The notes beneath the pieces are model-generated. The model was not told where the DNA came from. It made no database searches and saw only the letters and a program-made list of their open reading frames with translations. Source: JBGPYB01 sp041493035 (lineage in GTDB: Bacteria > Acidobacteriota > Vicinamibacteria > Fen-336). From it: 46,518 bases of DNA. Each line of letters opens with the position of its first letter. Position 1 is the first letter of the stretch. The DNA is taken from the NCBI GenBank assembly GCA_041493035.1, contig JBGPYB010000014.1, positions 1 to 46,518 on the forward strand. The letters are read 5' to 3'. The translations under genes were made by a program, and so were the position numbers. This document shows, one piece after another, positions 1 to 8,395 of the stretch.

Positions 1-1134
1 ATAGAGGGCGGCCACGAGTCGGGGCGCGAGCACCGCAAGCCCGACGCCCGCGGGAAGGACCAGCAACCAGATCACGCGCGTCAGTGTCGCGTGGGCGTCG
101 GCCAGGGCCTTGGGCTCACCGCGCACGTGGACTCGCGCCAACACCGGTGTGATCACGCCCGTGAGGGGAGTCCAGACGTAGCCCAGGAAATCCTTCGTGA
201 ACTTGTACGCGAACCCCAGCAGCGCCACATCGGCCAGGCTGAGCGCGGCCGCCGAAAGAAAGATCACGAACTGGAGGTCGTACATCCACGTCGTGACCTG
301 CATCAAGTAGTTGACGGCGGCAAAGCTCACGAAGCGGCCACGAAGGGTCGCGTCCTCAGACGCGCTGCCCGCAGGCGGACCCAATTCGCGGCTCGCGCGC
401 TTCACCTGCCAGCGCGCCAGCGCCACGGAAACCAGGGGTGCCAGGACGAGGCCCAGGAGCACGCCCGCGATCTGCCACCCTACCAGGATGAAGAGGCTCA
501 CGAGGACCGGCTGAAGGAAGGTCGAGGCCAGGGTGATCAGGTTCCAGGAGCGCTGCTTCAGGTAGGCGGTGAGAAACTGCATGTAGACGTCGAAGAGAGC
601 CCCGAGGAGAAGCAGCACGGCCACGGCGCCGACGAAGAGCCGCCCCTTGTCCTCGACCTCGGCTAGCACGGCCCGCTTCGTCGCGACCTGCTTCTCGAGG
701 TCACGGGCCTCGGAGCGGCCGATGCCGGTTTCTCCCCGGCGCGCCTCGAGCGCGCCGATCTCCTTGCGCTGGTCGGTGGCCAAGGCTCGGACCAGCGGGC
801 CCGCGAAAGCGGCGAGGGCGGCAATGAGCACCAGAAGAACGACGAGCTTCAGCCGAATGATCCGCGTCATGAGCCGCTCGACCCCGGCCCGACCCGACTG
901 TCGCTCGACTTCCGGAAGGAAGCGAGGCAGCGTCCTCTCGATCCCCAGGTCGGCGTAAAGACCGATCGTCGTCGCGAGGCTCGTCAGGAGGAAGAGGACA
1001 CCGACCTGGTCGAGCGACAGCCTCTGGTAATACAGGATGCTGGCGAACAATCCGACCAGAAGCCGTACGGGAAAGAGGATCGTGTTCCAGAACGTCGCGT
1101 TCAGAAACTGCTCGGATAGGTTCTTGCGCCTCAT
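1..1134 (-). CDS. Wzx-like polysaccharide flippase, 3' end beyond the window
   Basis: This is an integral membrane protein of the oligosaccharide flippase (MATE/MOP) type. It probably moves lipid-linked glycan units across the inner membrane. 378 codons are open from an ATG to the window edge, so the C-terminus is missing. Hydrophobic segments lie near residues 15-35, 43-62, 96-118, 165-183, 200-220, 222-242 and 355-375. Residues about 120-165 form a charged, coiled-coil-like insert between two membrane segments, which is unusual for the family. The ATG overlaps the stop of the upstream glycosyltransferase (ATGA), indicating coupled translation. The flippase role rests on topology and context; another MOP-family polysaccharide exporter is possible. 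Confidence 0.8.
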   Translation of the reverse strand, partial: MRRKNLSEQFLNATFWNTILFPVRLLVGLFASILYYQRLSLDQVGVLFLLTSLATTIGLYADLGIERTLPRFLPEVERQSGRAGVERLMTRIIRLKLVVLLVLIAALAAFAGPLVRALATDQRKEIGALEARRGETGIGRSEARDLEKQVATKRAVLAEVEDKGRLFVGAVAVLLLLGALFDVYMQFLTAYLKQRSWNLITLASTFLQPVLVSLFILVGWQIAGVLLGLVLAPLVSVALARWQVKRASRELGPPAGSASEDATLRGRFVSFAAVNYLMQVTTWMYDLQFVIFLSAAALSLADVALLGFAYKFTKDFLGYVWTPLTGVITPVLARVHVRGEPKALADAHATLTRVIWLLVLPAGVGLAVLAPRLVAALY

Positions 1135-3017
1135 CGCATTCCCGTGGCAACGATGCCGTTTCCGATGAACGGGGGATAGGGGATGGGGATCGGTCGTCGG
1201 TAGGGAGGAAGCCAGGTCATCGGCTTCAGGCCGGTCCGCACTCGGGACGTCTCGAACCCGGCTTCCTTGAGCTCGCGGGCCAGGCGTCGCCGCGTGTAGA
1301 GGTTGATGTGGGTCGGATCCGTGTAGGCCGACCAGACCTGTCCTGTGAGGGGCTTCGTGATCCTGCGGATGTCCCAGAGATTGGGCGTCGTGAGGAGCAG
1401 CACGCCCCCCGGGCGCAGAAGGCGGCGGCACTCGCGCAGAAACAGCACGCCGTCGAGAAGGTGCTCGATGACCTCGCTCGCCACGACCAAGCCGAAGCTT
1501 CCATCTCGAAACGGCAGCGCGGCCCGAGCATCGGTCTGGATCAAGCCCATGCTGGTGACCAGTTTCCGCGCTTCGGTCAGGGCATAGAAGCTCGTGTCGA
1601 TGCCAATGGCCGCCGCTCCGCGCATCGACAGGTAACGAAGCCCCGGGCCCGCGCCGCATCCGATGTCGAGAGCGGGCCCGTCGGGGAGGCGTTTCGCGAG
1701 CCCCGCCAGCCGGAACATCCGGCCGTACTGCGTGGCGATCTTCCGATCGGACTTGCGGACCTGGTTGCCGAAGTAGGCTGCCTCGTCACCCACCGACGGC
1801 GGTCGCGTGACCTGGGCGTAGACGCCCTCCAGGCGAGCGGCCAGGAGATCGGGGGCAAACTCCTCGGCTGAGGTCCGGCGACCGCCCTGCCGCAGGCGCT
1901 CGCGAAGGCTCGGGTCGCCGAGCACGCGAATCACGGCCGTGGCCAGAGACTCAGGGTCTTCGGGAAGCGAGAGCAGGCCGTTCTCACCGTCCCGCACGAT
2001 CTCGTTGGCGGAAGGAGCGTCGGCGCAGACGACCGGAGCACCGCACGCCATCGCCTCGAGAAGCGTCAGGCCGAACCCCTCGTACCGCGTGGGCGTCACG
2101 TAGACGTCCGAGGAGCGGAAGAGGTTCACGAGAGCGTTGTCCTCGAGGCGACCGAGGAACCGGACGTGATCCTGAACGCCCAGCTCCCGGGTCATGGCCT
2201 CCACGCGCTCCCGGTCCGCGGTGTTGATACCCGACACCATCAGCAGCGTCGCGTTCGGGAAGCGCTTCACGATGCTCGGCAGAGCCCTGAGCGCCACGTC
2301 GTAGCCCTTGCGCGGCGTGAGCTGGGCGACGAAGAGGATCCAGGGTCGCGGCGCATCGAGGGGGGGCGCCACCTCAGGCTCCGCGCCGACAGCGGCAGCG
2401 TCGATCCAAAGCGGGACCACCGTTTGCGGCTGTGAGAGACCCATCCGGCGCATCTCCGCGGCTTCGAACCGGGAGCACGGGATGAGATGCGTCGCTGCGC
2501 GGAGGGGCCAGTGGATGCGGTAGTTCCGTAGAAGGTCGCGGACGTCGCGAGGCTTCCTGGCTCCGCGAAGGCGACACAAGAGATCACGGCGAGTCCAGAC
2601 GAGCCGGTCGTAGCGAGGCGCCTCGGCGAGAGGGCGTTCGCGATCCGCAACGAGATACTCGTCGTGGAAAGGGCCGAGCCAGGTGAAGACCGTCGGCACA
2701 TGGTGGCGCCTCGCCCAGGTCGTGACCTGCGCCGCGAGGATGTTTCTCGGGTGGAAGAGGTGGATGACGTCGGGTCGCGGCCCTTCGTCGAGTGCCGCCG
2801 CGAGAGTGCTATTGGGCCAGTAGGCCTGCGGGACCCTCCGCACGGAGACGCCGTCGATCTCCTCTCGGTCCGCCGTCAGGTCGGGGATGCGTGGGTAGAG
2901 CATGCCGATGGCTCTCACCGAGTGCCCGCGGCGAGCGAGGTCTCTGGCAATAACCCTCTCGGGCCAATTGCGAAAGGTCCGGGTCACTCCGCCGAGCCCC
3001 ACTATCAGAACCTTCAT
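1131..3017 (-). CDS. GT4 glycosyltransferase fused to a SAM methyltransferase
   Basis: A bifunctional 628-residue protein for glycan assembly and decoration. Residues 1-400 are a GT-B fold GT4 enzyme: it has a glycine-rich start (GLGGVTRT), the second-domain entry FVAQLTPRKGYD near 229-240, and the donor-binding E-x7-E pair at E313 and E321. Residues about 425-610 are a class I SAM methyltransferase with motif I DIGCGAG at 451-457, an acidic end of strand 2 (GIDTS) and EVIEHL near 515-520. It shares ATGA overlaps with the flippase below and the GT4 above, so it sits inside one operon. Acceptor and sugar cannot be read from sequence. I see no frameshift at the domain boundary, so the fusion looks genuine. 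Confidence 0.88.
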   Translation of the reverse strand: MKVLIVGLGGVTRTFRNWPERVIARDLARRGHSVRAIGMLYPRIPDLTADREEIDGVSVRRVPQAYWPNSTLAAALDEGPRPDVIHLFHPRNILAAQVTTWARRHHVPTVFTWLGPFHDEYLVADRERPLAEAPRYDRLVWTRRDLLCRLRGARKPRDVRDLLRNYRIHWPLRAATHLIPCSRFEAAEMRRMGLSQPQTVVPLWIDAAAVGAEPEVAPPLDAPRPWILFVAQLTPRKGYDVALRALPSIVKRFPNATLLMVSGINTADRERVEAMTRELGVQDHVRFLGRLEDNALVNLFRSSDVYVTPTRYEGFGLTLLEAMACGAPVVCADAPSANEIVRDGENGLLSLPEDPESLATAVIRVLGDPSLRERLRQGGRRTSAEEFAPDLLAARLEGVYAQVTRPPSVGDEAAYFGNQVRKSDRKIATQYGRMFRLAGLAKRLPDGPALDIGCGAGPGLRYLSMRGAAAIGIDTSFYALTEARKLVTSMGLIQTDARAALPFRDGSFGLVVASEVIEHLLDGVLFLRECRRLLRPGGVLLLTTPNLWDIRRITKPLTGQVWSAYTDPTHINLYTRRRLARELKEAGFETSRVRTGLKPMTWLPPYRRPIPIPYPPFIGNGIVATGMR

Positions 3018-4138
3018 CGCGCCCCGCCCGGCGCCAAGGCTGCGCTATAGACGCCTTGCACCCGCGCCGCGACCTTCTCCCAACGAAAGAGGTTCGAGAC
3101 CCGTTGCCGCCCAGCCGAGCCGTAGGTGGCGCGTGCGGTCTCATCGGCCAGAAGGCGACGCAGAGCCGCTGCGAGGTCCTTGGGATTCCCCGCGGCGAAG
3201 CGCTCGCCGGTCTCGCCATGGACGACGACGTCGTCGTAACCGCGCCAGGAAGACGCAAGCACCGGCCGCTCGCAGGCCATGGCTTCGGCCAGAACCATTC
3301 CGAACGTCTCGCTCGCGAGGCTCGCGCCGATGACCAGGTCGGCCGCGGCGAAGTAGCGGGGCATGTCGCGGTGGGGGATCGTTCCCGTGAAGAGGACGAC
3401 GTCGCCCAGACCCAGAGCCGTGGCCTGGTCCTCCAGGCGCTCACGCGTCTCCCCGTCGCCGACCAGCACCAATCGGGCCGAGAGATCGCGAAGAGCCGCG
3501 AACGCATCGATCACGTAGGCATGCCCTTTCCAGGGCATGAAGCGCCCCGGCATGAGAACAAGGTAGCGCGCCTCGCCGGCGAGCGCGCGACGCAGATCGG
3601 GCTCCCCGGGGCTGGGGCGGAAGTGGTCGGTATCGACGCCGTTGAAGACAATGGTGGCCTCGAGACCGTAGTGGCGGCGCAAAGTGTCGGCGTTGAAGGT
3701 GGAGCAGGAAAGGAGCGCCGCGGCGTGGCGCGCCAGCGCGCGATCCCCCGGGAAGAAGCCCTCGCCGTGACCGTGATAAAAGACCGGCACCCCCCTGAGC
3801 TTGAGGAGGGGCGCCAGCGGCAGGTCGTAGGGCTTGTGGATGTGTACGAGGTCCGGGCGTCCTACGAGGAAGAGGCCCCGCGGGAGCATCGTCAGCCGCT
3901 CGGCGAGCTTGCGGAGCGCCCACGCCCGGCGAAGGGGCCCGATGGCGAAGCGGTCGCGGTCGATATAGCCGGCCGTCTTCACCTCGACCCCGGGGATGTC
4001 GCGGAAGACGGGACCGCGGCCGCTCACGATGGTCACGCGTTGTCCGGCCCGGGCCTGTTCCCGCGCAAGGTCCCAGACGAAGGTTTCGACGCCTCCCTCC
4101 TTGGTGGTGGTCGTCAGGTTGTAGTGGACGATGTGCAA
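3014..4138 (-). CDS. GT4 glycosyltransferase
   Basis: A 374-residue cytoplasmic GT-B enzyme, normal length for GT4. The N-terminal acceptor domain has the GGVETF loop typical of GT4. The C-terminal domain has PGRFMPWKGH and the donor-binding E-x7-E in SETFGMVLAEAM. The only start that keeps the opening strand (HIVHYNL) is a TTG, six bases after the stop of the upstream gene. The stop overlaps the next ATG. It probably adds one sugar to the lipid-linked glycan made by this cluster; donor and linkage are unknown. Confidence 0.88.
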   Translation of the reverse strand: MHIVHYNLTTTTKEGGVETFVWDLAREQARAGQRVTIVSGRGPVFRDIPGVEVKTAGYIDRDRFAIGPLRRAWALRKLAERLTMLPRGLFLVGRPDLVHIHKPYDLPLAPLLKLRGVPVFYHGHGEGFFPGDRALARHAAALLSCSTFNADTLRRHYGLEATIVFNGVDTDHFRPSPGEPDLRRALAGEARYLVLMPGRFMPWKGHAYVIDAFAALRDLSARLVLVGDGETRERLEDQATALGLGDVVLFTGTIPHRDMPRYFAAADLVIGASLASETFGMVLAEAMACERPVLASSWRGYDDVVVHGETGERFAAGNPKDLAAALRRLLADETARATYGSAGRQRVSNLFRWEKVAARVQGVYSAALAPGGAR

Positions 4139-4144
4139 GAGCCG

Positions 4145-5380
4145 TCAGGCCTCGGCGCCGCGCCCCGAAGACCTCGCAGTCGTCGCGGCCAGCTCGAGGA
4201 TCCGCGCCGCTCGGGCGGCATAGGTGTGGGGCTGCACGGCCTTGCGTCCAGCCTCTTCTCTCTTCCCGCGCTCGGGATCCGCCAAGGCGTTCTGCATCGC
4301 GCGCGCCATGTCGGCGACGTCCCCGCGGCGGAAGTAGTACCCCACGTGGGTGGGGAGGATCTCCTGAAGGGCGGGGATATCGGGGAGGACGACCGCTCGA
4401 CCCACGGCGAGGTACTCGAAGAGCTTGAGCGGAGACGCTGTGACGTCGGTGACGGTGTCTGGAATGACGAGGACGTCGGCTGCCTGGAGGTAAGGGAGCA
4501 CTTCCGATTGGGGAAGCTGGCTCACCCAGAGCAATGAGTCCTCAAGCGGGAGACGGGCAGCCACGGTCTCGAGATCGGCGATCTCCTTGGGACGTCCGCC
4601 CACCAGGGCGAGACGCGCCGCGGGGAAGGTCTGGCGGACTCGGGAGAAGGCTTCGAGAAGGCGATCGAGGCCGCGATAGGAGAAGGTCATCCCTGCGTAG
4701 ACGACAAACGGAACATCGGCGGCGAGGCCGATGCGCTCACGTGCGACGCGGCGGTCGCCGGGGACCATGCGCTCCTCGTCGAAGGCATCGGGGATCACGG
4801 CCACGTCCTCAGGTCTTCGCCAACCGGTGGTGTCCAGCAGACGGCGAAAGTCCTCGGTCAGGGAGACGACGGCGGCGCTCTTGGTCAAAGCGCTTCTATC
4901 GAGACGATCGAGGATCGGCTGGACCCACCGCTCTTTCGCTCGGGATGGATTGCGGCTCTCCAGGTCGTGGGCTTCGTAGATCACCGGAACCGAGAGGAGC
5001 GGCCCCCAGAGAGCCGCCCACCAGCCGGCGCAGACCACCTCTCGCACGTAGACGACGCCGATCCGCCGCCCGCGGAGCCATTCCCAGAGAACGGCCGAAG
5101 CCGTCATCCCCGCGAACAGGGAGCGCTCGATGTAGTACCAGAGGGTCGTCCGGTAAAGGCGAGAGAGCTTGCCGACGGCGGGTCTCGGCAGATGGCGCGC
5201 CCCAACCTCGCCGAAGCGCGAGGGCTGGCGGAGCCACCGCGGTACGAGAGCGAAGGTCGAGGGAGCGAGGCGCCGCAGCTCCCGCAGGGTGGCGTAGGTC
5301 TGGATGGCGTTGGCCGATTCGAGGGTGAGACTCGTCGGACAGGCGACGTAGCAGACTCGCGGCATATCCGACACCCGCAT
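4145..5380 (-). CDS. GT4-like glycosyltransferase
   Basis: A 411-residue GT-B type glycosyltransferase and the first gene of this minus-strand run. The C-terminal half has VVYAGMTFSYRGLDRLLEAF and the donor-site segment SPLKLFEYLAVG, which replaces the usual E-x7-E of other GT4 enzymes. This SPxKxxEY form is common in GT4 subgroups. An alternative ATG five codons in (position 5365) starts directly on the first strand, PRVCYVACP, and may be the true start. A 79-bp gap separates it from sodC upstream; I found no convincing promoter there, so read-through from the sodC operon is possible. Confidence 0.87.
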   Translation of the reverse strand: MRVSDMPRVCYVACPTSLTLESANAIQTYATLRELRRLAPSTFALVPRWLRQPSRFGEVGARHLPRPAVGKLSRLYRTTLWYYIERSLFAGMTASAVLWEWLRGRRIGVVYVREVVCAGWWAALWGPLLSVPVIYEAHDLESRNPSRAKERWVQPILDRLDRSALTKSAAVVSLTEDFRRLLDTTGWRRPEDVAVIPDAFDEERMVPGDRRVARERIGLAADVPFVVYAGMTFSYRGLDRLLEAFSRVRQTFPAARLALVGGRPKEIADLETVAARLPLEDSLLWVSQLPQSEVLPYLQAADVLVIPDTVTDVTASPLKLFEYLAVGRAVVLPDIPALQEILPTHVGYYFRRGDVADMARAMQNALADPERGKREEAGRKAVQPHTYAARAARILELAATTARSSGRGAEA

Positions 5381-5459
5381 AGTGTGTCGCAGTCCAGCGG
5401 GCGGCCGATAATCCGCCAGGAGGCCTCCCGCGGGTACCCCGTTCCGCTGTCGGTCTGCC

Positions 5460-5978
5460 CTACTCGCCCTTCGCCGCGCCGATGACGCCGCAGGCGAGAC
5501 GGCCGCCGGCGTTGCCCGTCGGCTGCGTCTTCAGGTCGTCGGCGCCCGCGTGGACGATGACGCCCCGTCCGAGGATTGAGTTGGCCCCGTCGAAGGCGGC
5601 CCTGCTGTCGATGTACTCGAGGTCCGCCACGCCCTCGGCGTTCGCCTCGATGTTCCCAAGGTCGCCCGTGTGTCGCTGGCGATCGCCCGGCGCGCCGTGG
5701 GATTCGCTCGACGGGTTGAAGTGTCCCCCCGCCGACGCGCCATCCGCCGCGGAGCAGTCGCCGAATTCGTGGATGTGGAAGCCGTGCTTGCCAGGCGTGA
5801 GGCCGGTCACGTGCACGTTCACCTTCACGCCTCCTTCGGCCTTGGAAAACGTGGCCTTCCCTTCTACGGAGTTGCCCTGGGTGGCGTGGAGAACGGCCAC
5901 TGCCTTCGTGGGAGCTGCGGCGAAGACGACTGCGGCGGACGCTGCGGTGAGGACGGCAATGGATGCGGTCAGTCTCAT
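5460..5978 (-). CDS. sodC: Secreted Cu,Zn superoxide dismutase
   Basis: Converts superoxide to peroxide and oxygen in the periplasm. The 172-residue product starts with a signal peptide (about 1-22, ending in a run of alanines). The full metal site is visible: H68, H70, H86 and H143 for copper, H86, H94, H103 and D106 for zinc, the active-site arginine R160, and the disulfide pair C75-C163. An AGGAGG sits eight bases before the ATG, which overlaps the stop of the NeuB-like gene (ATGA). An open frame continues upstream, but the signal peptide and ribosome site fix this start. Coupling to NeuB-like genes is an unusual setting for sodC. Confidence 0.96.
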   Translation of the reverse strand: MRLTASIAVLTAASAAVVFAAAPTKAVAVLHATQGNSVEGKATFSKAEGGVKVNVHVTGLTPGKHGFHIHEFGDCSAADGASAGGHFNPSSESHGAPGDRQRHTGDLGNIEANAEGVADLEYIDSRAAFDGANSILGRGVIVHAGADDLKTQPTGNAGGRLACGVIGAAKGE

Positions 5979-6577
5979 GAACGATTCCTCCTCGAAAGAG
6001 CCGATGGGAGACGATGCGGGGTCTCGGTGAGATCCGCTCCGATCACGGTCGGATTTTCCCCTGGCGGAACCAGAAGACCCACGGCGCAGGCCGGCAGCGC
6101 CACCTTCCAAGCCTCCATCATACGTGGGTCCGGGGCCAGGAGTGCCAGGGGCCCACTCCCGGCGCGCAAGCAAGCCTCGACGACAGCCGCGGCCGCGTCC
6201 ATCGTGGCGTTCCCCAGGGAGAGAATCATCGGTCGCGCTGTCCGCGCCGTGCGTTCGAGGAGCGCGGTCGGAAAGACGTCGCCGTCCGCGACACGCAAAC
6301 CCGGAACGTCCATGGACACGAGGAGCGACAGGTCCTCCTCGTCCGCCGGCGCCCCGAGCGGCGTGAGGCCGATGTGCCCCGCGTGGCCGAGGACACACTT
6401 GAAGTCTCGCGACGAGAGCGTTCCTCTCTCGAGAACGATCGCGTGGGCTCCCGAGGCGCCCGCCGTCTCGACGAGCTTGTAGCCCAGCTGAAGATCCCCG
6501 GTGTGGGCGACCCCTGCGTCGGCGATGCGGTAGGGAGGCTCACCAGGGCCGATCCGGCGGCCGTCCAAACTGATCAA
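5975..6577 (-). CDS. Short NeuB-like half-barrel protein, probably not a sialate synthase
   Basis: A 200-residue relative of the N-terminal barrel of NeuB (sialic/pseudaminic acid synthase). The family opening is clear (IGPGEPPYRIADAGVAHTGD), as is the middle (LTPLGAPADEEDLSLL, then RPMILSLGNATMDAA). It stops before the second half of the barrel and lacks the SAF domain; NeuB proteins usually have about 340-350 residues. By alignment from memory, the PEP-binding lysines are replaced (AIVLERG and GLRVADGD), and both metal-binding histidines lie in the missing part. It begins at a TTG whose codon overlaps the upstream stop, and its own stop overlaps the sodC ATG. Function unknown; a regulatory or structural partner of the full-length paralogue is plausible. 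Confidence 0.7.
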   Translation of the reverse strand: MISLDGRRIGPGEPPYRIADAGVAHTGDLQLGYKLVETAGASGAHAIVLERGTLSSRDFKCVLGHAGHIGLTPLGAPADEEDLSLLVSMDVPGLRVADGDVFPTALLERTARTARPMILSLGNATMDAAAAVVEACLRAGSGPLALLAPDPRMMEAWKVALPACAVGLLVPPGENPTVIGADLTETPHRLPSALSRRNRS

Positions 6578-7605
6578 TCGAGCATGTCCTCGCGGATCGT
6601 CTCGTCGGCTTGGATCGGCCTCGCGGCGCGCCGTCCGATAACGCGGTGGGACTCGCGCGGGGAGAAGCCCGCGTCAAAGCGAGGGTCGGTCCTCTTGAAG
6701 GCTAGCATTGCGGCGGTGAGGACCTCGCCCCGCGGAATGAGGCCTCCTGCCACGATCGAGCGGGCGACGGCACGATGGTAGCGGACGGAGCCCTCCGTGG
6801 CCGTGGGCAGCCCGTCTCCCGAGGCCCGTTCCGCCTGCCGCAACAACTCCACCATGCGGTAGAAATCCTCGGGCGAGAGCGACGACTGGTAGTCGAACCC
6901 CTTCTCCCGACGGTCGAGGGTGAAGTGCTTCTCGACCAGGTCGGCGCCGTGGGCGGCGGCGAGCGCCGGCGCCACCAGGGCGAAGGCACTTCCTCCGTCG
7001 GTGTGGTCGAGGAAGCCGACGGGGACACGGTAGCGCTCCTTCCAGTCGCCGATGTCGTGGAAGCGGATCTCCTCCACCGCCGTCGGGAACGTCTCGAGGC
7101 CGTGGAGCAAACCCACTGGCGCGCCGCCCACGAGGTCCAAGGCCGCAGTCACGGCGTCCGAGGGAACGCCTCCCGTCGCGAAGAGGACGGGCCGCCCGAG
7201 CGACCCCACGGCGCGAATCAGATCGGGGTTTTCCATATCGGTGGTGTGGACCTGTAGAGCATCGACGCCGCATTCGGCGGCCACATCGAGCGACGGCGGG
7301 TCGAAGGCCTCGACCACGACCGCCAACCCCGACGCTTTCGCCGCTGCCAGAACCCGCCGCCAGTCCTTCGCCGAGACCTCCAACTGCTCGAGGTCCTTGC
7401 GCCCGGGATGGCGGCGCACCGCCAGAAGGTCGACCCGAAAAACCTGGAAGGCGATGCCGTCGGCCCCCATCTTGAAGGCGGCGTCCAGCATTCGGAGGGC
7501 CGTCTCGGCCGAGCCGCCGTGGGCCGAGGCCACGCCCGCGAGGACGAAGCATGGCGACCCGGCGCCGATCTGGCGCGCGCCCAGGCTCAGGGTGGTCGGC
7601 CGCAT
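6574..7605 (-). CDS. Divergent NeuB-family protein (barrel plus SAF domain)
   Basis: Full-length NeuB architecture in 343 residues: a TIM barrel (about 1-270) followed by a SAF/antifreeze-like domain (about 280-343). Conserved marks include GFLDHTDG and VEKHFTLDR, which carry the two metal-binding histidines. Several residues expected in sialate synthases are changed: the VKFQ lysine is alanine (GIAFQVF), the KIxSG lysine is glutamine (LQVHTTD), and the N-terminal EIGxNH motif reads GVASAH. PEP condensation is therefore doubtful, and the real substrate is unknown. It is the first gene of the trio ending in sodC. A -10-like TAGGTT lies six bases before the ATG. Confidence 0.8.
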   Translation of the reverse strand: MRPTTLSLGARQIGAGSPCFVLAGVASAHGGSAETALRMLDAAFKMGADGIAFQVFRVDLLAVRRHPGRKDLEQLEVSAKDWRRVLAAAKASGLAVVVEAFDPPSLDVAAECGVDALQVHTTDMENPDLIRAVGSLGRPVLFATGGVPSDAVTAALDLVGGAPVGLLHGLETFPTAVEEIRFHDIGDWKERYRVPVGFLDHTDGGSAFALVAPALAAAHGADLVEKHFTLDRREKGFDYQSSLSPEDFYRMVELLRQAERASGDGLPTATEGSVRYHRAVARSIVAGGLIPRGEVLTAAMLAFKRTDPRFDAGFSPRESHRVIGRRAARPIQADETIREDMLD

Positions 7606-7611
7606 CGTGTA

Positions 7612-7617
7612 AACCTA
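7612..7617 (-). promoter_or_regulatory. Candidate -10 hexamer (TAGGTT) for the NeuB-like/sodC operon
   Basis: A TANNNT hexamer ends six bases before the ATG at 7605, which would give a leaderless transcript. I see no clear -35 element. Support comes from the same arrangement at other divergent gene starts in this window. Confidence 0.35.
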
Positions 7618-7652
7618 TCACGCCCCCCTGGCGCTCGGATCTCCGCGAAGGC

Positions 7653-7658
7653 TAAGCT
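7653..7658 (+). promoter_or_regulatory. Candidate -10 hexamer (TAAGCT) for the DUF72 gene
   Basis: A TANNNT hexamer ends eight bases before the ATG at 7667, inside the 61-bp divergent spacer shared with the NeuB-like operon. No good ribosome-binding site is present, which fits a leaderless message. No clear -35 is seen. Confidence 0.3.
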
Positions 7659-7666
7659 TCCGTGTC

Positions 7667-8395
7667 ATGCAGGTGCGCGTGGGCACGAGCGGCTACAGCT
7701 ACAAGCCCTGGAAAGGGACTTTCTATCCCAAGGACCTTCCCGACGCCGGGATGTTGAGTTACTACGCGCGGCAGCTTCCGACCGTCGAGATCAACAACAC
7801 CTTCTACCGGATGCCGACGAAGACCGTCCTGGCCCGATGGGCGGAGGAAGTGCCCGAGGACTTCTGCTTCGCCCTCAAGGCTCCGCAGAAGATCACCCAC
7901 CAGCGGCGTCTTTCTGCGGCCGCGGCTCCTGATCTCTCCTACCTCCTGGAGACGGCGTCGACCCTGGGCTCCCGCCTCGGTGCGCTGCTCTTCCAGCTCC
8001 CGCCCTTCCTCAAGAAGGACGCGAGCCGCCTCGGCGACTTCCTGGCGCTGCTGCCGGCCGGAGTCAAAGCCGCGTTCGAGTTTCGCCACGCATCCTGGTT
8101 CGACGACGAGATCTACGCCACGCTGCGCGAGGGCGGCGCCACTCTCTGCTCGGCCGACACCGACGAGTCGGGGGACGCCGGAGCGCCCATCGTTCCGACA
8201 GCCTCGTGGGGATACGTCCGGCTCCGCCGCGCGGACTACGGTGACGTGGACCTCACGGCGTGGGCGAGCCGGATCCGCGCCCAGCCGTGGGAGCAGGTCT
8301 TCGTCTTCTTCAAGCACGAGGACGCCGGCCAGGGGCCTGCCCTCGCGGCTCGCTTCATCGATCAACTCGGGGACGTCGCCGTCTCTAGTCGGTGA
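7667..8395 (+). CDS. DUF72 (YecE-like) protein
   Basis: A 242-residue cytoplasmic protein of the DUF72 family, a TIM-barrel-like fold of unsettled function. The family start VRVGTSGYSYKPWKGTFYP is unmistakable, followed by EINNTFYRMP, FALKAPQKITH and FEFRHASWF. Length matches the family. It is transcribed away from the NeuB-like operon. Its last 11 bases overlap the end of ligD, which converges on it, leaving no room for a separate terminator. DUF72 proteins are often found near DNA-processing genes, but I would not assign a role from that. Confidence 0.93.
   Translation: MQVRVGTSGYSYKPWKGTFYPKDLPDAGMLSYYARQLPTVEINNTFYRMPTKTVLARWAEEVPEDFCFALKAPQKITHQRRLSAAAAPDLSYLLETASTLGSRLGALLFQLPPFLKKDASRLGDFLALLPAGVKAAFEFRHASWFDDEIYATLREGGATLCSADTDESGDAGAPIVPTASWGYVRLRRADYGDVDLTAWASRIRAQPWEQVFVFFKHEDAGQGPALAARFIDQLGDVAVSSR

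Noticed and set aside
3056..4537. 493-codon open frame on the plus strand, antisense to two GT4 genes
   Set aside because: Low-complexity Arg/Glu/Gly-rich product with no motif, and the minus strand has clear GT4 motifs. It is a high-GC shadow frame.
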